A DNA stretch of 64,000 nucleotides from positions 6,430,993-6,494,992 of the forward strand of contig OY540814.1 of assembly GCA_961205875.1 (NCBI GenBank), given 5' to 3'. The translations under genes and the position numbers were made by a program. Below the pieces are notes generated by a model. It was not told the DNA's origin. It did not search any database and saw only the letters and a program-made list of their open reading frames with translations. Source of the DNA: Sialis fuliginosa (Eukaryota > Arthropoda > Insecta > Megaloptera > Sialidae). Positions 37,801 through 46,760 of this stretch are shown in pieces. Each line of letters begins with the position of its first letter. Within the stretch, counting starts at the first letter, position 1.

Positions 37801-40800
37801 GTTTGTTATTCTTCAGTGTTAAAAATTTAATATATGAATGTAAATGGATATTTTTTATTACCGAAAATTATTATTAATAAAAATACTTGAAGACCCTTAA
37901 TATAAATATACATATATGTATGTAATTTACCTACAAAGCTAGATTCGTATCTTTATTATATTTTTGTATACACATACATATATTACATACATATACATAA
38001 TATAATGTAATGAAACCGTCAAATTAAGTACATTATTGATGTGTTTTTTATTCTTGAAAAATAAATGGACTATTTAGGAATATACTTTATAAAATATTCA
38101 TCAAGGTCTACTTTGTATTCTTTCATGATTGATATGTAAAAAAATCTGAATAATTATAAATTTTCTTTGTGGTTCGACTTATATTAGTTCTTCTGTAAAT
38201 TTCACTCGACTATTCAATCGCAATATGCGACAATATAAGCAACATGCAAAGTATATTTACATATGTATTGTATATTGTATTAATGACATTATGTATTTTA
38301 TAAATTTATTTGCTGTTCATTTTAAACTGATAATTATTTTTAACTCATAATCACCGTCTCTCTCTTGATTGTGACTATATATGTATATACGTAGTAGACT
38401 TGCGTGTGTCGATAATATTAATGTAAGTAAAGAGATGTAAACGTTTATGTTCATTAATATATAATCATAGTCGCCGAGAGCTTTTTTTTAAATTGCTGTA
38501 TGTGTAATGTATGTACAGTGAAATGCAGAAGTGGTCGTCCGGTTTTCATTCAAATTCGCGTTTCACAAACTTAGTAGGCTCCTCCCATTTGATTATTATA
38601 ATATTTAAATCATTTGAAATACAGATATTTTGAAACTAATTTCCTAGATAAAGAAGTACTCTTCGTTTATAATAAGTACTCATATATATATTTGTGCGAT
38701 TAAATTATTAAGTAATCTATTGAAAATTGTATAATAAATTTTGTGGTAATAAATATTTGATAATCCAAATTTTAGTATTTAAATATGTTAAACTTAATAT
38801 AAAATTAATTAATGAAATGGAAGTACATTTGTGTTTTTATTTAAAATGATGTAACTATACAAACTCCGCTTTAGAAAAAGATAACCGATGATGTTTGTAT
38901 ATTATCGAATCTGTTGTATTGTAAGCTATTCTGACCTTTAAGGTGGCAGACGACTTCTAAAGCCAATAGTACATAAATCAAATGCCCAACCAATGATATA
39001 TTAGTATAAAGATTGACAATTCATTGGTACCTAATTATTACTATAAATGTAAATATCAAATAGATACATATGTATAAAAAGCTTTGATATTGTTTTCTAT
39101 TTTTAAACGTGATGTTTTACCGTGCGTGTTACCCTCGCACTTCCTAATGCACTGAAAACAATCGCTAAATATTTAGTGCCGGTTAGTGATGCTAGAGAGG
39201 AATAATCTAGAGTTTACGAAGAAATTTTACAATTAATGTAAAAGTACGTTTTTCAGTTTTTATAGAAAGAGCCTCTCAACATAAGGTTTTGGGTATAAGA
39301 GGGAGGGATCCGTAAAATCTCACGTGGAAGGTTTTTATAATTATTAATTATTTTAAAATACGTTAAAGGCTCTGTCAAACAGGAAGCGGACTGTCTGCGC
39401 GGACAGTATGCGGGCGGACAGTCCGCTGTCTGCCACGGACTAAGTTGGTCAAACAGAACGCGCAAGTGACGGTGAACCAGTGTAAATTCTTTCTTCATCT
39501 AGTGTTCATCATGTTCAGTAGTTCGTCTGACGAAGAAGAATTACTTCTTTTCTTAGCTGTGAGTTCAGCAGCAAGACGAAAAAGGAAATGGGTATGCCAT
39601 AGTCAATGTGCATAATGTAGGCATTCTATATAGTGACTAGGCATTCTACGTTCGACAGGGTTGTTTTCCGACCTAAATACTGAAGCGAAGTCATACAAAC
39701 AACTGCGCTACCGCACAAGATCAATCAACTTTTCATCATTATCTTCTCTTTTACTCATTTTGCCATCCAGTCCGCGCGCGAACTCTGTAAAAATTTACAA
39801 CCTGTCCGCTGTCCGTGGCGGACTGAACTTGTCCACCGCGGTAGTTCGCTTTCTGTTTGACCAGGATAATGCAAAACACGATACAGAGTTCGCGGCTTCC
39901 CGCGTGGACTGTCCGCGCGGACAGTCCGCCTCCTGTTTGACAGAGCCTTAACCATTATCGGCTGCCATAATTGCTTATTTGCATATACGTCATTTATCAT
40001 TTTTAAATCATTGTAAAAACAACTTACGTAAGTAAAGGGGGGGGGGGGGTCGCGAAATATTTACGAAACCTTATGAGGGAAAAAATCGAGAATTTAGAAA
40101 ATAATTCTAATTAATGGAATTTTATGTTTTACAATCAAAAGTTTGATAAGTGACGCCAGTACTAATATATTATGTAAACTGCACGCAATGTTGATTGTCC
40201 ACCTGATTCAATTTTAATCGCGATGCAGTTGTGTCTGTGTTCAAGTGCATTAGCGTCATTTGTCCAAGTTTTGTTTGCATGTACATATAATTAAAAATCT
40301 ATAGTGCTCGCTTATTGTTAGTCTAAGGCCCTCCGCACACGGTGCGACTGTTTTGCAACGAGAATCGCAAACCAGTTGTGGAAGTGACTATTTTACAACT
40401 GGTTTGCAATCGATTTAAGTCCTCGCTCCGCACACGAGCGCGACTGAATCTTGATCAGTCGACAGTTTTATGGGAATTGCCGTGATAAAAAAACGCGATT
40501 TTTTTTAAGTTTTTAAATTTTTTTGACTTTTGTCAACATGTCAAGTATTCTTGAATACTCAGGACTATAGTATATGTCATGTTTTTCTATCTTCTCAACG
40601 AATTTAATGTTTATTAACGATCATTTGTTCTGAATGAACTAACTAAGTAGGTAATTATTAATAGGAATAATGATAATTAACTAATAATTTTAATTATAAA
40701 TAAATAATAATATTATTATAATTATAAAGCTAAAATATCATGCAACCACGCAACTGAAACCGAAATTCGACCTGCAAGTACAGTTGCACTAAACCAGTTG

Positions 40801-43800
40801 AAAACTGATTGCAAATCAGTTTTGTTTCGGTCGCATCGTGTGCGTAAGCAACTGGTTTGCAATTCTCGTTTCAAAACGGTTGCTCCGTGTGCGGAGGGCC
40901 TAAGTGTTGTGATAATTCCCGTCTGTTGATTATTTCGTTATGGAATGAGTAATTTTATGTTAACATTTAATTGCATAAAACCTAAGTTGAAGGTGTATAG
41001 TAGGTACTGTATAGATTAAGAATTAAATAATAATAAAACATGTCTGGGTATTTTTTGTCATTATAGAAAAAATGTACTGATTTGTCTTTGTCTACTCTTC
41101 ATCTACTCATAGACTGTACATCAGGGGTCCCCAAACTTTTTTATCTAAGAGCAAATTCTAGAATAGCGGTCGGGTGGCGGGCACCATTTATTTCTTCAAA
41201 CATAAAAAGTAGCAATTTTGATTCGGACACTCGGGGCGACTCGGGTGTCTCTTACGCCTAAACTAAAAAAGTTAATATGTTCTCGCTAGCTTTTTGATAG
41301 TAAATTTTGTGATCTACAAAAAAGGTTTTGAGACATTTTTTCGTTTATTGCTTACTTCTTTGTACGTATGCCGTGACAGATGCTATTCTTGAAACTTTGA
41401 TCATTATAATTGTTTAAACAATTTGTGTAATGTTTATTATATGCACAAATTTTCTTTATTACCTCATAAAAAAAACTGCATCAATAGAATATTTTTATTT
41501 TACCTTTGGAATTTGTGATTTTTGTAATTGTACTAGTTTATACGTCTTAATTAAATGTACCGTACGCTTAAGATTGAGAGAAGAAATGTTAAAATGATAT
41601 ATTAATAAATATTTGTAAACAAATAATTGTTTTCAATCAAATACGCTTATATTTCTCTAATTAGTTACTAAATATTAATAATAAATCTTTTTTTAAATTA
41701 AACATTTTATTGAAAATTGAAATATTTTTTTATCGTTGTCGCACATGTAAAACGGTAGACGGGCATCATTGTGCTGGCGGTAAATTATAATTGAATAATG
41801 TCAATACCAATCATTTTAATGAAATAAATATATTTTCACTCAATTAAAATGTTAAGATATAATCCAAAAATAAGCATCATAGATCGTTTTAATGAATTTA
41901 AATAAAATCTAAAACTTTATATTAGTTATGCGCATTTTATAAATTTTGTTAAATAATTTAGTAATTTTTTTTAATACACGACGAATTTTTTTTATACTTG
42001 TAAAGAGAAAAAAGCCTTTCCAACGATACCAAAAATGTTATTTGTCGCTATTTATTTTTTTGTAATCATGCAAAACAGAAAAAAACGGCTGCCAAAAATA
42101 TATACACGCCATATATGTATTTATTTTAGCTTTAAGCTTTTATTCAAATATATTTTTAATATAAATAAATATATCTGTTAATTACATTTGCCTATCCTTG
42201 TATTTTGGTGGCAATTTAAATCAAATATACATAAAATTATTATACTTATCTTAGCAAGGGAAAAATATTTTGATATAAAAATCTATCCTTCATATAAAAA
42301 TTATACATTTCGAAACTATAAATTTAAATCTGCTGATTGTTATAAAAAAAACAATAGTTCAGATAAAAAATATTATAAATGGGCGAACGACCTTTCGGAA
42401 AACAATCAATACTTAGATGAAATAAATCATCACGAGGACCACTCGGTGGCCGGAAGTGGATCAAGTACGGTCACGCCACTTCCGTGCAGCGCCAAATACA
42501 AGGGCTAAAAAATCTATATCACGTGCTTGTGTTGTATTAAACCACACTCAAACGTTTCGCATCGAATCTATAACTTGTTTAAATATTTACTAGAGCGCGA
42601 AAGTATATTCGCCGGTACATAAAAATCGAAACATTAAAAAGTATTTCATTCTTACATTAAATTGAAATAGTATATAAACTACAACAATAAAAATAAATTA
42701 TATCTTATTAAACATATTAAGGGGTTACATCTAATCGTCACTTCGAAAAATGAGAATTTTTTAGGATTTTTTTTAGAATAATAAAAAAAGCAATCAAATG
42801 AAATTTGGAAGGTTTCTTGTACATGCCTCAAAGCATACAAAAAATTTTTTTTAATGAAATATAAAACAAAATGGAGACTTTAGCGTTGCTACACTGATTG
42901 TGAGTGCATCTTGTTATTATGTGCTGCACTGTGGAAAACATAACTTCCATGGATCAACATCCAAAACAAAAAAAAACACACACGATTATTAAAAAATATC
43001 AATTTTTGCAAATTTTATATCACTTTGAACAAAAAATCGCATTTAGACGAAAAAAACGACCTTAAATTGTTTATAAAATAATTGTTAACCAATCGTAAAA
43101 ATCATGTGTACTTCGATGTACAATCTATCTAACAAGGGAACCTTTTCCAGTGGCATATTCAGATCAAGTTTAGGTTTTGTATATAATTAGAGGTGGTCAG
43201 GGTTAGTAAGAAAAAAATTATCTTAGCTGCGGTAAAACGGTTTAAGGGGGTTATACACCCTTATGAAAATGTACAAAATAATCATAATAATGTAAAATTA
43301 TTGGTCCAAGAATAAGTTAAAATATTTAATCCAGTCTTCAACAAAGGATTCTAGGGGTTCTGAAATGTAAATATCCTTCTAAATTAGTAACATTTCAACT
43401 ACAGTCAATATTTTTCTTATTAAAAAAATTTTAATTAATATTTTTTGAAATATGATAATGTGACGATGAAAGGATTAAAAATTGTTTTGTGAAATATGTC
43501 ATATATTTGAATTTCTAATTTTAGTTAATAGAAAAAAATCTTCAATAAATAATGGGGTGGATGGAAGGTGGGTGTTATCGGTTTCATATCTAATTTTGAC
43601 TGTCGCCATTCGAAAGAGTATAAAAAATCATGAAAATTTTATATTATAGATTTTTAAAAATCTTCATTAGTTTCAGAGTTAAGTATATTTGAAATACATA
43701 TATGATTATTTTGCACATTTTCATAGGGGTGTTTCACCCCCTTAAACCGTTTTACCGTAGCTAAGATAATTTTTTTCTTTCTTACCCTGACCACCTCTAA

Positions 43801-46132
43801 TTATCTACAAAATTTAAACTTGATCCGAATATGATCGGATGGAAAATGACCAAGATACGTTTTCCACAGTTTTTAAAAACACGTGGTTTTGATAAAAATG
43901 AAATTGTTTTGAAAACTGTTTTACTACAAGCAAACGTAGATTATATCGGTTTTGCATTTTTTGGTTACTTATTTTGCTTCTGTTTTGTAAAATGTAAATT
44001 TTGAGCTTTATCCCACCTTATTCGATTGTCATCTTTTTAAGAAATTTCAACGATGGATAAATATACAATTAAGTGTATTAATTAATTCTGATTTAATATT
44101 GAGAAATGTAAAAACATTATTGTATTGAAACATTAAATAAATACTACTTATGTACAATGTACATACATATGTATATGATGAGCAATAATATGCAATTTTT
44201 ATAAATATATCATATTAATAAAGCAAGCACTGCATGTGCTTTGATACCAACTCTATTTTTCAATTATGTAGCTATAGTAGGACGTTAACATTAAACACTA
44301 TTTTAAAAATTAACAATCGCATTGATTGACATGCATGCAATTTTATTTTTTTATAGCAAATTGCGGTATATACGTAAATATTTTATTACTGTTATTACGT
44401 CTGACTGATCGTATATTTATGTTTTGATGTGAATAACGTCCAGATACTGAGTAGGCATTTCAGAAACTTGATGTAACGCGCAGAGGTCAGTTTTGCGCGC
44501 TAGCGTAAATTTAAAATTAGTATACTCGTATCTCGACACTCAGAGCAGCTACCACGCGGATTCTGATCTCAAATTATAAAGTTCGATTAGATCTATGAGG
44601 TACAAGTAAAAATCAAAACATTTAACCAGTTTTAATGAGTGATAAATTTAATATTATATAAAAAAAATTAAATTTTGTATTTCCAAGATTGTTGTAAATA
44701 TTAATTAATTGAATTAAAAAATAAAATAAAAAGTAAATTTCGTATTTCCACGATTTCGCTTGTAAAAATTATTTAATTGAATTTTAAAAAAATATCAGTA
44801 TATTAGAATATATTCTCTACGCAGTAACGTTTTTATTTTTTTGATTAAAGTTTTTTAAATTGAATAAAAAAATAAAAAGTAAATTTCTTATTTCCACAAT
44901 TTTGTTTGTTAATATTAAATAATTGTTTGTTGTTGTTTTTATGTTCGTACAAATCATAAGAAATAACTATGTATATTATACAATACTAGTTTGAGTTTTA
45001 TCTAACCCCACTGCTACGTATTCATGTCATTCCCTTGACTGTGCATTCCGACACAGTCACACCCATTGTTTTTTTTTATTAAATATTGCAACGATATCTA
45101 TTATATCTGTAATAACACATTCAACCATTTATCAACTTACTTTTGTAATTCCCACGCACCGTTCGCCTTTCTTTGAAACTTCATCATACCTGCCACCCCG
45201 GACGCTATGAACGCAGCATTGGCAGCTACATTTTTCGCCACAGTTGCGGTGTTAGCCGCACGAGGACTGTGCCCCACCGAATGTCCACCGTTCGGCAAAT
45301 TTCCATTCGGCACCGGCTCATTTCCATCTTTCGCCGACTCGACAACAATCACCTGGTGCTTATCTTTACCTCTCACCACTTTCGGCTTGCTCGCGTACGC
45401 ATACAACTTCTTAGCGTTACATATTCTCTGTGTTCTTGCCGCGGCTTCTTCGTCATCATGTTCAGGTTCGAGTCCCAGCCGGGTCGCTACTTCAGGTGGC
45501 GGTTTTAGAAACTTACCGGTTTTTACAACGGTTATGAACGGTTTTCTAGGTGTCTCTTCTTGTTCTGTCTGCGGTAGCGGTTTTAGTTTTAATGTCTGAG
45601 CTCGCGCTTTTCTTTCTTCTTCACGTTGAAGACGTCTCAGTTTCGTTTCTAAACGTCTTCTGAATTCTGCATCAGCTATGTTTTCCTCTGACACGTATGC
45701 CCGTTTATTTGGTCCTTTATTTCTCGGGATGTTACCGTACGACGCACTCATGTTATCCTTTCTTAATTCGTTACGTGTTGACATAAACGTATGTCCTTGC
45801 GATCGCGTAAGCTGTTTTTGTCTTTGCTCAACGGGCAATATATTATTATTGTTGTTGTGAGCGTTATTATTATTAATGCTGTTGTTGTTATTATTATTAT
45901 TATTGTTGATTGCCGTCACTCGTCTTGTAGGATAAACTATCACATTTGGTTTAGAAACTGTACTCGTTGGAAGTGACTGTAATGGTTGCGGAATTTTCTT
46001 CGGTAATGTTATAATGTTGCTATCTTCGTCTTCATCGTTAAGTATTGTAAAAGCACTTGTAGTATGAGTGTCATCCACTATGTCCATTGCAGCAGTCTTT
46101 TCCGACTGAATAAGAGCCGAAATTTGAATCAT
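19668..46132 (-). CDS. Rsph3: Radial spoke head protein 3 (Rsph3), five exons over 26 kb, 655 aa
   Basis: Exons: 45141-46132, 36217-36298, 27612-27914, 23664-24030, 19668-19891. All donors are GTAAGT-type, phases agree (2, 0, 0, 1), and the joined CDS is 1968 nt. Residues 1-330 are a low-complexity extension with an Asn-rich tract (about 76-97) and a basic helical stretch (about 154-180). The conserved part starts YGNIMHDKRVVRGSNYA (337-353). It continues with VQTEKYLEEL, TQTDLFLDRP (TQT-type, LC8-like), then LFDFDLEVQPILEVLVGKTI (from 460), the RII/DPY30-binding helix region of the family. A Glu/Arg-rich coiled coil follows, then FMPWLMKEV and an acidic tail. RSPH3 is the dimeric backbone and A-kinase anchor of axonemal radial spokes, so expression in ciliated neurons or testis is expected (inference). 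Human RSPH3 has about 560 residues. Confidence 0.94.
20010..21570 (+). mobile_element. Helitron-like element in Rsph3 intron 4, with a nested insert
   Basis: Starts near TACATGTATATAAAGCTCAATG and ends CGAGCGAAGCCGCGCGGACACAGCTTG (shown in parts: hairpin CGAGCGAAGCCGCGCGG, end CTTG instead of CTRR). It is the forward-strand relative of the copy at 10500-10996 and carries an 800-bp insertion at 20191-20993. Confidence 0.6.
20191..20993. mobile_element. Nested element with inverted ends and TAGTA target duplication
   Basis: Ends are GAGGTAAAGGTAGTATTATG and the reverse complement of CACAATACCACCTTTACCTC; TAGTA flanks both sides. The uninterrupted Helitron relative at 10.8 kb confirms the empty site. 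The plus strand holds TTGCAG followed by ATGCCACGTAAACAA (MPRKQ), like the first residues of pogo/Tigger transposases, then a stop. Non-autonomous derivative. Confidence 0.65.
22257..22825. mobile_element. Tigger-like MITE in Rsph3 intron 4
   Basis: Left end TA|CAGTAGCACCTCGCAATAA, right end TTATTGCGAGGTACTACTTA; termini resemble the Tigger CAG..ACCTCG signature. An inner AACGCCG pair extends the arms. About 570 bp, non-coding. Confidence 0.6.
22848..23105 (+). repeat. R1 copy, 3'-truncated
   Basis: Begins TTTTTTAGGTTTCCGTAGAA and stops after CTCCTAAAATGCAACAAAAA. Lies 20 bp from the Tigger-like MITE. Confidence 0.7.
23276..23592. repeat. Inverted-repeat cluster with GC-rich MITE end
   Basis: GGTACTTGTCTATTATATC (from 23281) is mirrored by GATATAATAGACAAGTACC (to 23499). 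It is followed by a GC-rich segment with CCTGCCCGAGGCGGGCGCC (23534-23552) and GAGGGAGGTAAAGG on the minus strand, which looks like the end of a second MITE interrupted by the first. Confidence 0.5.
23664..24030 (-). CDS. Rsph3: Rsph3 exon 4 (spoke-domain helix and coiled coil)
   Basis: Acceptor CTTTTAG|CTATTCG, donor AAATG|GTAAGT. Encodes residues 460-581: the nearly invariant LEVLVGKTIEQAL helix with EEEELAALR, then a heptad-like Glu/Arg-rich coiled coil and LLPSVLEGLKEDGFL. Much more GC-rich than the flanking introns. Long open frames on the other strand and frame here are shadows. Confidence 0.95.
24138..24644 (+). mobile_element. Non-autonomous Helitron in Rsph3 intron 3
   Basis: Starts TCTATATATATAAAAATGAA right after A and ends CCGTGCGAAGCCGGGCCGGG..CTAG right before T: TC start, hairpin, CTAG end, A/T target. 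It also contains a large inner inverted repeat (CCCTATTTCCCTTGGTCACG / CGTGACCAAGGGAAATAGGG at about 24151-24414). A TTAGG-like run (GGTTAGGATAGGTTAGGTTAG) is at 24490-24511. Confidence 0.7.
25190..25436. repeat. Short foldback repeat in Rsph3 intron 3
   Basis: TAAACGCTTCGACAGATTTT with GATAAAAAA on the left is mirrored by TTTTTTATC with AAAATCTGTCGAAGCGTTTA on the right. A second inner pair (GACCGTTTT / AAAACGGTC) is present. Confidence 0.6.
25800..26646. mobile_element. Tc1-type foldback MITE with TA target duplication
   Basis: Termini CAGTGCGTTCACGATGAAAG and its mirror CTTTCATCGTGAACGCACTG, each flanked by TATA. Arms of about 415 bp are almost identical and meet at a poly-A/poly-T centre near 26225, so nearly the whole 847 bp folds into one hairpin. 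Confidence 0.85.
27167..27477. mobile_element. MITE with CCCATGTA ends and repeated GGCCCAA motifs
   Basis: Flanked by TA on each side; ends CCCATGTAGGAAATC and CATTTCGTACATGGG. Inside, palindromic TTGGCCCAAGCTTG / TTGGCCCAAACTTGGGC units and the CTCGGTATCTRAAGGTTGG phrase repeat. It lies 135 bp from the donor of Rsph3 exon 3. Confidence 0.7.
27612..27914 (-). CDS. Rsph3: Rsph3 exon 3
   Basis: Acceptor TTCCAG|CGTGCCG, donor GGAGAC|GTAAGT. Residues 359-459: Arg/Ala-rich helix, a Pro loop (LGSPPPLPGR), then VQTEKYLEEL, TQTDLFLDRP and SPFYVPAKVGVDAYTQIYPGD. The TQT motifs match the positions where the family binds LC8-type light chains (family knowledge). Confidence 0.95.
28047..28266. mobile_element. 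Small MITE with CACRGAAAAAAAT ends
   Basis: Left TACACGGAAAAAAATGTA and right TATTTTTTTCTGTGTA form inverted termini. About 220 bp of AT-rich DNA between them. Confidence 0.5.
28470..28915 (+). repeat. Dispersed repeat starting CTTCCTAACTGGAAGTTATTG
   Basis: The head (AACTTCCTAACTGGAAGTTA) is a palindrome, followed by GTAATCGGTCCG, a (TGTG)n tract, TTTACGTTCACGAAATCTCG, GGGTAAAAAGGGGTG and AAGGGGTGAAAGGTGAAAAC. A low-complexity non-coding repeat of a type common in insect genomes; only this copy is in the window. Confidence 0.45.
30354..33683. mobile_element. 3.3 kb near-perfect palindrome (giant foldback element) in Rsph3 intron 2
   Basis: Left arm 30354-31930 and right arm 32111-33683 are reverse complements; the spacer is about 180 bp. 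Outer ends are GTAGTCCGGACGTTAAGA and its mirror. Frames in the arms give the same peptides on opposite strands with a single change over 187 residues, so the arms are about 99% identical. Differences cluster at the very ends and near the spacer. No transposase is recognisable. Confidence 0.9.
33684..36216. other. Rsph3 intron 2 remainder, no gene seen
   Basis: AT-rich intron DNA with frequent stops. The exception is a complex block at 35040-35400, listed separately. Confidence 0.5.
35040..35400. promoter_or_regulatory. Unique intronic island with full CRE and Runt-like sites
   Basis: Contains a full CRE palindrome TGACGTCA at 35331-35338, AACCAC and ACCACA sites near 35130-35150, and a long C-rich/T-rich tract. 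Composition is unlike the flanking intron. Candidate enhancer or minor promoter; the function is inference. Confidence 0.3.
36217..36298 (-). CDS. Rsph3: Rsph3 exon 2
   Basis: Only 82 nt, between TTTACAG|CGATGG and GCGACG|GTAAGT. Encodes residues 332-358 with SSYGNIMHDKRVVRGSNYA, the conserved start of the radial-spoke 3 domain. Phase and motif identify it unambiguously. Confidence 0.95.
36490..37015. mobile_element. MITE rich in GGTTCGGGTTCA repeats
   Basis: Both ends carry runs of GGTTCRGGTT: left CAAGAGGGAATATGAACCGG, right GGTTCAAGTCCCTGCT. The middle is AT-rich. The (GGGTTC)n tracts give a spurious plus-strand open frame. Confidence 0.5.
37016..38500. other. Rsph3 intron 1 segment, no gene seen
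   Basis: AT-rich with TATATGTATG-type microsatellite stretches near 37900-38000. A short GC block (GGGGCCCCCTCTTGAGGC) at 37471-37490 may be a transposon remnant. Confidence 0.4.
38505..38990 (+). repeat. Repeat family R7, copy 1
   Basis: From ATGCAGAAGTGGTCG through TTCACAAACTTAGTAG and GTGCGATTAAATTATT to CTGACCTTTAAGGTGGCAG. Copy 2 is at 61322-61890 in the same orientation, split by another insertion. Confidence 0.7.
39367..39947. mobile_element. TTAA-flanked MITE (piggyBac-type target)
   Basis: TTAA at 39363-39366 and 39948-39951. Termini AGGCTCTGTCAAACAGGAAG and CTCCTGTTTGACAGAGCC. Inside each end are GC-rich CGGACTGTCCGCGCGGACAG-type palindromes. No transposase. Confidence 0.8.
40037..40049 (+). 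repeat. Poly-G run of 13
   Basis: Thirteen consecutive G between AGTAAA and TCGCG in a strongly AT-rich intron. Could be an assembly-sensitive or length-variable site. Confidence 0.8.
40325..40903. mobile_element. MITE with AGGCCCTCCGCACACGG ends
   Basis: Left AAGGCCCTCCGCACACGGTG and right CCGTGTGCGGAGGGCCTAA. Arms of about 110 bp include CGAGAATYGCAAACCAGTTG. AT-rich centre. Confidence 0.8.
41122..41260 (+). mobile_element. hAT-type element end
   Basis: CAGGGGTCCCCAAACTTTTT is a typical hAT/Charlie-like terminus, followed by GCGGTCGGGTGGCGGGC. The opposite end was not found, so this is a fragment. Confidence 0.45.
41261..42187. other. Rsph3 intron 1 segment, no gene seen
   Basis: Uniform AT-rich sequence without repeats or coding signal. 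Confidence 0.45.
42255..42508 (+). CDS. Possible terminal exon on the plus strand inside Rsph3 intron 1
   Basis: An open frame runs without interruption from before 42188 to TAA at 42506. A possible acceptor (TACTTATCTTAG) precedes 42255. The predicted end KKYYKWANDLSENNQYLD, HHEDHSVAGSGSS and a Cys-Lys tail looks more protein-like than surrounding AT-rich frames and uses more G and C in its last 40 codons. No upstream partner exon or homologue was recognised. AATAAA occurs about 180 nt downstream. May be a nested gene, a lost gene fragment, or chance. Confidence 0.25.
42720..43128 (+). repeat. Repeat family R4, copy 1 (5' part)
   Basis: Begins AAGGGGTTACATCTAATCGTC and runs to GTGTACTTCGATGTACAATCT, matching 52917-53350. 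The R5 element follows directly, interrupting or ending this copy. Confidence 0.65.
43127..43870. mobile_element. Foldback element R5
   Basis: Arms share AGAGGTGGTCAGGGT, TAGCTRCGGTAAAACGGTTT, AAGGGGGT and CATTTTCATA in opposite orientation (left from 43127, right to about 43870). A fragment with the left arm is at 50755-51070. Confidence 0.7.
44455..45070 (+). repeat. Repeat family R6, copy 1
   Basis: From CATTTCAGAAACTTGATGTA through GTATTTCCACGATTTCGC units to ACACAGTCACACCCATT. About 80-90% similar by eye to 59190-59890. It contains three internal tandem units of about 110 bp with AAAGTAAATTTCGTATTTCC. It ends 70 bp from the donor of Rsph3 exon 1. Confidence 0.75.
45141..46132 (-). CDS. 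Rsph3: Rsph3 exon 1 (N-terminal extension)
   Basis: Starts at the first in-frame ATG (46132-46130) and ends at CAAAA|GTAAGT. Encodes 330 residues: an acidic stretch (NDEDEDSN), an Asn-rich tract coded mainly by AAT/AAC repeats, SASYGNIPRNKGPNKRAYV, a basic helix (FRRRLETKLRRLQREEERK), and a Pro-rich part with KTGKFLKPPPEVATRLGLEP. No family domain recognised in this exon alone; it is joined to exon 2 by phase, strand and adjacency. The strong donor and unbroken frame make it a real exon; joining it to Rsph3 is likely but inferred. Confidence 0.82.
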
Positions 46133-46435
46133 TTCGATTTGAGTTTTTACTATGAGCACTAACAACAACTAAAGTTCATAATAATGTTCATAACTAATAT
46201 ATTCTATACCCTGGTTGATTCTATGAGGCATTTTTTATATACATTTAAATCACAGATAAACGTATTTATAATAATGTCCTATATAAAAGTACCTACACGA
46301 AAATATCAAATCGATACTACCAACAACAAAAGAAATATCTATTCGTCTTTCTATATATATTTATAGTTTGGATTTTGTTTAAATAATAGAGAACCTTCAC
46401 TGCACATCAGTCGAATCAATAAAAGTACGTACTAC

Positions 46436-46657
46436 TTGTATTATAGTAGTAGCAGCAGTCGCTGGTCGAAAGCGCGTTCCGCAAGTGCGAGGCGTCCACA
46501 CGCGCGGACGTTAGCGTCGCGAGTGGTCAGTAGCGTCGCGGCGCCGGCCATCGCACTGCCCACAGCACAGTGGTTACCCTCCTCCCCTCAACCCTTTCTC
46601 CACATGTGCCCGCTACCTGACGTGCACGCACGCAGACCGCAAAACCAAACTCTGTGA
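46436..46657 (-). promoter_or_regulatory. CpG-rich block, likely Rsph3 promoter / 5' UTR
   Basis: About 220 bp with many CG dinucleotides (GCGCGGACG, GTCGCGGCGCCGGCC) in an AT-rich genome, lying 300-520 bp upstream of the Rsph3 ATG. No TATA box. I looked for an RFX X-box (two half sites) here and found none. Open frames in this block are composition artefacts. Confidence 0.5.
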
Positions 46658-46760
46658 ATTTGTAATGAGCCGATGTTGTTTATATTTGCCGGGCTAGTGT
46701 GATGAATTCGCTACGGATGAATCATAAGTCATTAAGGGTTTGTGTTAAGAATAATATGTA

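Noticed and set aside
45173-45976. Plus-strand frames of 60-130 codons
   Set aside because: Antisense of Rsph3 exon 1; the Ser/Ile-rich stretch mirrors the Asn codon repeats.
19668-46132. Bacterial-style operon or dense gene cluster
   Set aside because: Exons are separated by kilobases of intron with GT/AG borders.
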